Positions 58,845-64,000 of a stretch of 64,000 nt of DNA are shown here, piece after piece. Source of the stretch: an uncultured Gammaproteobacteria bacterium (GTDB lineage Bacteria; Pseudomonadota; Gammaproteobacteria; GCA-002705445; GCA-002716945); the NCBI GenBank assembly GCA_902632305.1, contig CACPCG010000002.1:1-64000 (forward strand), written 5' to 3'. The notes beneath the pieces were generated by a model that ran no database searches, was not told the DNA's origin, and was given only the letters and a program-made list of their open reading frames with translations. Every line of letters starts with the position of its first letter. Positions within the stretch are counted from its first letter, which is position 1. Made by a program: the position numbers and the translations under genes.

Positions 58845-60305
58845 TTATCGTATAAATAATTTGTTACTTGCATGTTTTTTAACTATATCTTTTGCAATCT
58901 CTTTTGCAGTTTTGGATGTTTTAACACTCCATATCTTCTCTTTTGCTAATTGAGTTGATTTGGTATTTTCTACTACTCTATGTGGATATCTCTCACCAAA
59001 TTTAAAATCAGTAGATTTCATCTCAATAGGTGTTAATAGCCATGGCTGATGTATGTATACATCAGGGAGATCAGAGATTTCAGGCACCCATTTCTTTATA
59101 AAGTGACCATGCTTGTCATGATCCATAGATTGTTTAATAGGATTATAAATTCTGATAGTATTGATTCCCGTTGTACCAGATTGCATTTGAAATTGTGAAT
59201 AATGAATTCCTGGCTCATAATCTGTAAAATACCTTGCCAGGTATTTACTAGTAATCTTCCAATCAAGCCAAAGTTGATATGATGCAAATGAAACAAGCAT
59301 TGCTCGCATCCTGAAGTTAATCCATCCAGTTTCTTTTAGATATCGCATACAAGCATCTACGAAAGGGTATCCTGTTTCACCATCAGTCCAAGCTTGATAT
59401 TTTTTTTCATCAAATGAATTTTCTCTCATCCCATCATATGCTGGATTAAGATTAGAATTTTCTATTGATGGTTGATCATAAAGTTTTTGTATGAAATGAC
59501 AATGCCAAGCAAGTCTGCTTTTAAAGGATTTTAGAGATTTCTTATGACTCGTGTTAATATCAGTTTTGAGTTTATTAAGTGTAGTTTGGTATATTGTTCT
59601 GATAGATATTGTACCTAGTGCAATACTTGGGCTTAGTCTTGAGCAAGATGTTTCTGCAGTTAAAGGGGATGACATTTGAGATTGATACTCTGTACCTCTG
59701 TAAGAAATAAAGCTATCAAGAAGTCTTTCAGCTTGACGTGAACCACCGGATTGAATGACACTCGATGCTATAATATTTGTTTTTATTTTATAATCAGTCA
59801 TCATTGAATCGAAAATAAATTTACATTTAACATCAGATTGATTTTGAATTTTTTGACTCATAAACCTTCTCCAATCTTTTGACCATGTTGAACGATTTCT
59901 TTTTGAAAGTTGAATACCAAATTGGTTAAAAATTTTCCATTCGATAGAATTTTCATTAAATAAATCTTTACAAGTATTATCAATTCTATTAGTTAGCAAA
60001 CCCCTAAAAATTCTATTAGAATTCACATGTGTAATATTGTATTTTTTTATGAGATGTTTCAATATTTCTAAAGTATCGCCATAGTAGATATTCAAATGTG
60101 CATTATATTTTACCATTAACTGATTTTTTAAATCTTCTAGGCTATCAATAGTGAATTTAAGATGAAAGGTGCTGCTAGTCTGATCTCTCCAAATATTCTC
60201 ATCAAATATGTATACCAGTAAGTTTTTATTCGATCCCAAAGATTGAAGGAATGATTCGTTATCATCCACTCTTAAGTCATATCTGAACCATGTAAGGGTT
60301 TGCAT
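58845..60305 (-). CDS. Photolyase/cryptochrome-family flavoprotein, FAD-proximal Trp absent
   Basis: 486 aa. N-terminal antenna-binding Rossmann domain (1-130, TLTWFRYDLRVDDN) and C-terminal FAD-binding helical domain (about 200-440) with SRLSPSIALGTISIRTIY, the TGYPFVDACMRYLKETGWINFRMRAMLVSF block and RIYNPIKQSMDHD. Family members repair UV-induced pyrimidine dimers or sense blue light. Of the E. coli electron-transfer Trp triad, Trp306 and Trp349 are kept, but the residue next to FAD is Gln371 (YSQFQMQSGTTG), and the Asn near flavin N5 is not conserved. I recall similar YxQxQMQSGTTG proteins in marine cyanobacteria and bacteria, so this is probably a distinct clade rather than a broken gene. 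Repair versus sensing cannot be decided. Confidence 0.85.
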   Translation of the reverse strand: MQTLTWFRYDLRVDDNESFLQSLGSNKNLLVYIFDENIWRDQTSSTFHLKFTIDSLEDLKNQLMVKYNAHLNIYYGDTLEILKHLIKKYNITHVNSNRIFRGLLTNRIDNTCKDLFNENSIEWKIFNQFGIQLSKRNRSTWSKDWRRFMSQKIQNQSDVKCKFIFDSMMTDYKIKTNIIASSVIQSGGSRQAERLLDSFISYRGTEYQSQMSSPLTAETSCSRLSPSIALGTISIRTIYQTTLNKLKTDINTSHKKSLKSFKSRLAWHCHFIQKLYDQPSIENSNLNPAYDGMRENSFDEKKYQAWTDGETGYPFVDACMRYLKETGWINFRMRAMLVSFASYQLWLDWKITSKYLARYFTDYEPGIHYSQFQMQSGTTGINTIRIYNPIKQSMDHDKHGHFIKKWVPEISDLPDVYIHQPWLLTPIEMKSTDFKFGERYPHRVVENTKSTQLAKEKIWSVKTSKTAKEIAKDIVKKHASNKLFIR

Positions 60306-60416
60306 TAATCAAGATTACATTACTAAATTAATAATTCTAGCCTAAAATTTGTATGGTTAAATGCAAGATTATGGAGAATTTTTTTTGAAAAGAAATTATC
60401 ATGGTAATATATTTAT

Positions 60417-60584
60417 ATGATGCTTGGATGCGCAAACTCTCTTCTTCTTTTAAATGCTATTGTTGTATCAATAGGAGCGTACTATTTTTATTTTAAAAAT
60501 TTAGATATAGCATGGTTGGCTTTAATTTTATTCCTTGCAATAGCTTCTAGCGGAGAACTTATTTTAAGCGGCATGTGTTTATAA
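60417..60584 (+). CDS. Hypothetical 55-aa membrane protein
   Basis: An open frame from ATG 60417 (a second ATG follows at once) to TAA 60584. It encodes two hydrophobic helices (about 8-25 and 31-47) with a KNLD turn between, and cysteines at 5 and 54. No Shine-Dalgarno. It lies in the same direction as, and eight bases before, the small Cys-rich gene. A tiny membrane protein is plausible; nothing more can be said. Confidence 0.4.
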   Translation: MMLGCANSLLLLNAIVVSIGAYYFYFKNLDIAWLALILFLAIASSGELILSGMCL

Positions 60585-60591
60585 TACTTTT

Positions 60592-60780
60592 ATGGCTTTA
60601 AAGTCAATGACAGCAAAAGAGAAAAAATGTGAAAAATGCCACTCTGGATTTACGAAATTATTTAGATGTAGTTTAGAAAAAAATAATTGGATTTTCGTCT
60701 GCTCAAAATGTTTGCAAGAGTTAAAAAAAAGTTATTCTAACTCATATATTTATGGTGGAACATGGAAAAGCAGAAGATAA
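60592..60780 (+). CDS. Small zinc-ribbon-like protein
   Basis: 62 aa with two CxxC pairs (CEKCHSGF at about 13 and CSKCLQEL at about 37), spaced as in a zinc ribbon, and a basic C-terminus (YGGTWKSRR). Such small proteins are common and mostly uncharacterised. It may bind nucleic acid. No ribosome site is evident; it may be co-transcribed with the preceding tiny gene. Convergent with the cold-shock gene. Confidence 0.55.
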   Translation: MALKSMTAKEKKCEKCHSGFTKLFRCSLEKNNWIFVCSKCLQELKKSYSNSYIYGGTWKSRR

Positions 60781-60879
60781 TTTGCTGTTATTAGGCACTA
60801 TATTACTTGTAAATGCATAATAGCTATGCAAGTTTGCTTGTGAGTATTTGCTAGTATTTAGAAAAACTTATGGATTTGG

Positions 60880-61074
60880 CTATATAACTTTTACTTTGAC
60901 TGCTTTTGGACCGCGTGGGCCTTCTTCTGTTTCAAACTCAACTTTATCATTTTCATTTATTACACCATCAACTAAATCAGTTTGATGAACGAAAATGTCT
61001 TTGTCACCTTCGTCTGGCTTAATAAAGCCAAATGCTTTGGTTGAATCGAACCATTTTACTGTACCTGTTTTCAA
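60880..61074 (-). CDS. Cold-shock domain protein (CspA family)
   Basis: 64 aa single-domain RNA chaperone. RNP1 is KAFGFIKP and RNP2 is DIFVHQ; TGTVKWFDSTKAFG and GPRGPKAVKV are typical. Serine is in place of Asn/Gly in the WFNxxKGFG signature (WFDSTKAFG). The start is TTG with AAGGAG six bases upstream. Confidence 0.95.
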   Translation of the reverse strand: MKTGTVKWFDSTKAFGFIKPDEGDKDIFVHQTDLVDGVINENDKVEFETEEGPRGPKAVKVKVI

Positions 61075-61100
61075 GATTTTCTCCTTAATTAATAACGTTA

Positions 61101-61106
61101 AGTATA
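61101..61106 (-). promoter_or_regulatory. -10 box of the cold-shock gene
   Basis: TATACT on the minus strand, predicting a leader of about 20 bases. That is too short for the long cold-sensing 5' leader of E. coli cspA. No good -35 was found. Confidence 0.4.
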
Positions 61107-61229
61107 CACATCTTTTTATAAATTGCTATTGTACTTTCATATTTAATCAAATATTTAAGATATGCTATTTTTTGGTGCGCTATTGGAGAAAATAAACACA
61201 ATAAATTGTTTAAATGTCAATGAACGGTA

Positions 61230-61397
61230 TTATTTAAGAAATATAGTTAAGATTATCCCTAGGAGCATCACAATTGATAGTGATAAAAGCACAGGCATCT
61301 TTTTCATAATACCTATTCTCCAAAAATCAGTCTCTTTCCATGGAGCGAATTTGCCATTTATGTAGGCTATCCTCCATGATTTATCTTTTTCGCTCAT
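61230..61397 (-). CDS. Hypothetical 55-aa single-helix membrane protein
   Basis: An open frame from ATG (61397) to TAA (61230). A polar aromatic N-terminus (KSWRIAYINGKFAPWKETDFWRIG) is followed by one hydrophobic helix (about 35-54) ending in Lys. The Trp-rich first half looks constrained rather than random. There is no clear Shine-Dalgarno. A plus-strand frame in the same place looks like noise. Confidence 0.45.
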   Translation of the reverse strand: MSEKDKSWRIAYINGKFAPWKETDFWRIGIMKKMPVLLSLSIVMLLGIILTIFLK

Positions 61398-61455
61398 AAG
61401 ATAATGATATCAAATCCTGAGATATTATGAAAATATGTTATTTTTTTATATATCT

Positions 61456-61734
61456 CTATTTATATTCTAAATTAAATTTATTTGGGTCTCTGTCATATTC
61501 ATTTTCACAAATTTTAATCAATGCATTGTAGTAATCATACTCTCTTTTAGCAACATACGTGTTAGAAAGGAACTCTCGGATAGCATTTTCTGGCTGAGCT
61601 TCATCTGGTAGTCGTTGAGTCATAAGTTCGTTTGTAAGAATAAACATTTTATCTGCACATTTCTCCATTTGCTCAACATTTTTACTACATCCACTTAGAA
61701 GTAAAGCTAATATTGGTAGGGTAAACCTAATCAT
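61456..61734 (-). CDS. Small predicted lipoprotein
   Basis: 92 aa from ATG 61734, chosen because TAAGGA lies five bases before it. Signal MIRFTLPILALLLSGC with lipobox LLSGC (Cys16). The mature part is charged, with ELMTQRLPDEAQPENAIREFLSNTYV and AKREYDYYNALIKICENEYDRDP. The function is not recognised. Its start overlaps the end of the MazG-like gene by eight bases, so the two are co-expressed. Confidence 0.65.
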   Translation of the reverse strand: MIRFTLPILALLLSGCSKNVEQMEKCADKMFILTNELMTQRLPDEAQPENAIREFLSNTYVAKREYDYYNALIKICENEYDRDPNKFNLEYK

Positions 61735-62029
61735 CTCCTTCCTTAACAAAAACACCATCAATCATTTTTCCTTTTCTGTCTTTAATATCATTGTAAGCAA
61801 CAGATAAACATTCGTTTATACTTAAATTATTTCTAACCATTATATTTATCAATACTACCATCATATCTCCAATATCATCTCTAATGTCTTTATTTTTACA
61901 GAGACTATCGGATAACTCACCAGCTTCTTGTATTAGTTTCAAATATTGATCCTTATCCGTGCTTCCATCTATCAAGTTTCTATCTTTGTGCCATTGACTG
62001 ATAAGTTTTTCATAATCTTGATTAGTCAT
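61727..62029 (-). CDS. MazG-like nucleotide pyrophosphohydrolase
   Basis: 100 aa, all-alpha NTP-pyrophosphatase fold of the single-domain MazG type. Metal-binding residues are Glu35 and Glu38 (EAGEL) and Asp52 and Asp55 (DDIGD), followed by the helix MMVVLINIMVRNNLSINECL. Family members hydrolyse (d)NTPs to monophosphates and pyrophosphate, as house-cleaning or stress enzymes; similar single-domain forms also occur in marine phages. AGAGGAAAT lies before the ATG. Overlaps the lipoprotein gene. Confidence 0.8.
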   Translation of the reverse strand: MTNQDYEKLISQWHKDRNLIDGSTDKDQYLKLIQEAGELSDSLCKNKDIRDDIGDMMVVLINIMVRNNLSINECLSVAYNDIKDRKGKMIDGVFVKEGDD

Positions 62030-62373
62030 ATTTCCTCTTAGTTTGATTATTCATTATATACTGATTGATTATACACTCGTGTCTAATGATAATCCTAGTA
62101 GATATGAAAGGTAATCGTAACACAGTGAAATATCTCTTAAAGGTTTAAGGATTTGTTTATCTTAAACTTGACAAAAAATTGAGTTATTTTACTATCGCTG
62201 GGGGTCAATTTGGGGTTAAAACTTAACTAACAAACAAGATCTATTTTAAATATTGATGAATAAGACTTGACATTCCTCCTCACCCGATAGGATGTAAGAA
62301 TGCACTATTTATCTTGATTTAGATTAGCAGAATAGATTATACTTTTTTTAATTATTCAAACTTTAAATTTATT
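62030..62373. other. 344-base gene-free gap
   Basis: No convincing ORF. It holds two perfect TTGACA hexamers (62168-62173 with TACTAT 16 bases on; 62268-62273 with no good -10), a G-rich direct repeat (GGGGTCAA, three bases, GGGGTTAA at about 62200-62219), the palindrome GTTAA-AAC-TTAAC and an imperfect hairpin with the C-rich loop CCTCACCCG (about 62271-62297). It may encode an RNA or regulatory sites; unproven. Confidence 0.35.
62314..62343 (+). promoter_or_regulatory. Promoter upstream of the zinc-ribbon gene at 62374
   Basis: TTGATT (62314-62319), 18 bases, TATACT (62338-62343). The leader is about 24 bases and contains no strong ribosome site. Confidence 0.45.
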
Positions 62374-62613
62374 ATGAATTGTAGTAACTGTGGAAGTCGT
62401 ATATCGACTCTAAAATGTGAATATTGTGGAACATTAAACGCAGCCAGTCCCCAACAAAAAGCAATTTTGAGTGAACATGGAAAAAAAAGAGCTAATCTAG
62501 TGGAAAAACTTAAAACAATAGAAAAAATGAAAATGCCAGAATCTATTAAACAAAAGAAAGTTGAGGTTATTCAGAAGCAAATTATAGAGTTAGATAATCA
62601 TAAACTTGACTGA
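62374..62613 (+). CDS. Hypothetical protein with N-terminal zinc ribbon
   Basis: 79 aa. The N-terminus CSNCGS...CEYCGTLN (two CxxC pairs within the first 20 residues) is a compact zinc ribbon; the rest (about 25-79) is a charged helix, probably coiled coil (KRANLVEKLKTIEKMKMPESIKQKKVEVIQKQI). Similar ribbons occur at the N-termini of membrane-stress proteins and fused to SPFH proteins of the YdjI type. It is convergent with the membrane/SPFH pair to the right, which may or may not be meaningful. Confidence 0.6.
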   Translation: MNCSNCGSRISTLKCEYCGTLNAASPQQKAILSEHGKKRANLVEKLKTIEKMKMPESIKQKKVEVIQKQIIELDNHKLD

Positions 62614-62715
62614 CATTTTTATATTTTTACGGGTATTGTCACTTTATTGATTGCTATTATTAAATATCTTGACTCTATAAAATAATAGATATGAATAAAT
62701 TTCTAAAGACATACA

Positions 62716-63354
62716 CTATAAAACACGGATGTCCTCAAGTATTTTTGAGAGTTTTTTTGAATCTTGGGATCTAGATATGTCTTTTAACTCCGCAAATATA
62801 ATTTTTAAATCATCTTGATTATGTTTGGCCGGATGTTTCATTTTAAAACTTATATGATTTATAGTTTTTTTTAGTTCGTCTTGTAGACTAGGGTCAGTCT
62901 CTCTTTTCTCAAGATTTCTACAAATTTCTAGAAAATCTCTTTTAGTATAATCGCTAGTCATTCCATGACCTGCTCCTTTAGCAGCGATGCCTGTTAAGAG
63001 AATAATAACTGAAAATATAGCTACTAATATTATTTGAATAACAAGGTGGACTTTCGAGGATAACACGCTCATGTTAAAGCCGATCAAAAGTAATATGCTA
63101 AATATTGAAAAAACAAATAAGAGGATATTAATTGCTGGTAATGCCCCTATGTATGATCCTGGCGTGCCATCTGAGTATTTTTCCACTCCAGTAATTATTG
63201 CTGCAGACGCCACCCAATTCGCTGATACAAGTAATATTATCCATAATACACTGCCCCAATAAGCAAAAGTGACATTCTCTGGTTGTAGTATTATTGCCAC
63301 AAGTAAAATTGCTACTATTAGAGTCAATAAAATTGAGATAAGTAATTTATTCAC
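62716..63354 (-). CDS. Four-helix membrane protein paired with the SPFH gene
   Basis: 212 aa, not recognised. Four hydrophobic segments (about 3-23, 32-55, 69-92 and 101-124) are followed by a cytosolic helical tail (130-212) rich in Lys, Asp and Ser. The start is GTG, overlapping the stop of the SPFH gene as TAGTG, so the two are translationally coupled and probably act together in the membrane. Confidence 0.65.
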   Translation of the reverse strand: MNKLLISILLTLIVAILLVAIILQPENVTFAYWGSVLWIILLVSANWVASAAIITGVEKYSDGTPGSYIGALPAINILLFVFSIFSILLLIGFNMSVLSSKVHLVIQIILVAIFSVIILLTGIAAKGAGHGMTSDYTKRDFLEICRNLEKRETDPSLQDELKKTINHISFKMKHPAKHNQDDLKIIFAELKDISRSQDSKKLSKILEDIRVL

Positions 63355-64000
63355 TAGAGATCTTTAAGAATAATTTTTTGTTTTTCATCAAACTGCTCTT
63401 GCGTAATAAGCTTTTCATCCAGCATCATCTTCAGTTTTTTAAGCTTTTGTACAGGGTCATCAGCAATGTCATTTTTCTTCTGGTCTGTACTTGAATCTGT
63501 TGTTAATTGAGAGCCCATTTTTTGACCTACAGGAAATCCTGCTCCTAATCCTATTCCTGCACCAAGCATTGCGCCTACTGCGCCATCAGATGGATTATCA
63601 GCTGCATCTTTAAGTATTTCAAAGGATTTGATTTGAGCATATGCCCCACCAGTTTGAGTTTTAGAGAGTTCTTTTGCTTCCAAAGTTTTGTAGAATACAT
63701 CTTGTACGCGCTTTAATTCATCATTAGGAATATTAATACTTTCAATATTAAAATTAATTACTTCAAGACCATATTCTGAGAACTCTTTTTCTATAAGCTT
63801 TGATGTAGCTTCTGCTATCTCAGATATTGAAGTAGCTATCTCAAGTATAGATTTTTTACCTTCCAATAATTCAGTTGTGAGTTGATTAGTCAGTGATTGT
63901 ATAATCTGCCCAATAAAATATTCATAAATTGTTCCTGAGTCTTTACTTGCTTGACTTCCAACAATTTGCGTAAGGAAGGATTGAGCGTCATGGATTCTTA
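63354..64000 (-). CDS. SPFH-domain (YdjI/virion-core-like) protein with C-terminal SHOCT domain, 5' end beyond the window
   Basis: Frame open to the window edge, 215 codons visible. It shows the end of an SPFH domain (SILEIATSISEIAEATSKLIEKEFSEYGLEVINFNIESINIP), a glycine-rich linker (GAMLGAGIGLGAGFPVGQKMG) and a SHOCT-type ending (PVQKLKKLKMMLDEKLITQEQFDEKQKIIL). This order matches bacterial YdjI-type proteins, which scaffold membranes and in Bacillus sit with pspA-like genes under stress control; there the linker is usually followed by zinc ribbons. Any ATG/TTG inside the window is not the real start because homologous sequence continues upstream. Confidence 0.8.
   Translation of the reverse strand, partial: RIHDAQSFLTQIVGSQASKDSGTIYEYFIGQIIQSLTNQLTTELLEGKKSILEIATSISEIAEATSKLIEKEFSEYGLEVINFNIESINIPNDELKRVQDVFYKTLEAKELSKTQTGGAYAQIKSFEILKDAADNPSDGAVGAMLGAGIGLGAGFPVGQKMGSQLTTDSSTDQKKNDIADDPVQKLKKLKMMLDEKLITQEQFDEKQKIILKDL

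Noticed and set aside
61162-61365. A 67-codon plus-strand frame upstream of the cold-shock gene.
   Set aside because: Its residues show no domain or membrane pattern, it has no ribosome site, and the opposite strand carries a more coherent small protein at 61230-61397.
62195-62235. G-rich repeat resembling integrase attachment-site sequences.
   Set aside because: No integrase gene, no duplicated copy in the window and no tRNA next to it.
1-64000. CRISPR arrays, insertion sequences or prophage.
   Set aside because: No regularly spaced direct repeats, transposase motifs or phage structural genes were seen while reading; XerD is the housekeeping recombinase.

Overview
The window looks like a chromosomal piece of a compact, AT-rich gammaproteobacterium, probably a streamlined marine one; SAR86-like is my best guess, but no 16S gene is present to prove it. 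The evidence is gene order: rlmE-ftsH-folP-glmM-(tpiA)-secG-tRNA-Leu, then nuoA-N, then initiator tRNA-rimP-nusA-infB-rbfA-truB-rpsO-pnp. Also gammaproteobacterial in style are xseA/guaB/guaA, valS-holC-pepA/lptF-lptG, xerD-dsbC and the presence of sbcB. Genes are packed with 1-20 base overlaps, convergent genes share stop-codon bases, and neither tRNA encodes CCA. No insertion sequence, prophage or CRISPR array was seen.

Layout. 1-1231: a truncated dicarboxylate/amino-acid:cation symporter (minus). 1.28-8.0 kb: rRNA methylation, FtsH protease, an MGME1-like nuclease, folate, aminosugar and triose-phosphate enzymes, SecG and tRNA-Leu(GAG). 8.0-8.6 kb: an FMN-dependent oxidase-like gene. 8.7-22.8 kb: a complete 14-gene complex I operon. 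22.8-30.7 kb: initiator tRNA and the translation/RNA-decay operon. 30.7-34.5 kb (minus): acs, dksA, xseA. 34.6-40.8 kb: guaBA, lexA-dinB, a regulatory intergenic region and a MerR-family regulator. 40.8-45.4 kb (minus): valS, holC, pepA. 45.5-56.6 kb: lptFG, an RDD protein, moeA, xerD, dsbC, sbcB, parE and parC. 56.6-58.8 kb: htpX, efp and two small membrane proteins. 58.8-64 kb: an accessory end with a photolyase-like flavoprotein, cold-shock protein, a MazG-like pyrophosphohydrolase, tiny unknown proteins, and an SPFH/SHOCT protein paired with a membrane protein.

The most interesting spot is 39.58-40.79 kb. A light/B12-type MerR regulator has lost the signature cobalamin-contacting residues. 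It lies downstream of a cluster of TTGRACAAA-like sites. One palindromic site sits on a minus-strand promoter that would make a roughly 77-nt RNA with C-rich unpaired stretches and a textbook terminator. Other points worth checking are a GAAC-N7-GAAC direct repeat (the alphaproteobacterial SOS-box pattern) at lexA, an apparent ATA start codon for pnp, TruB lacking the histidine of its GHTG motif, -10 boxes placed for leaderless transcripts, and a photolyase lacking the flavin-proximal tryptophan. All calls were made by reading the sequence; no database search was run.
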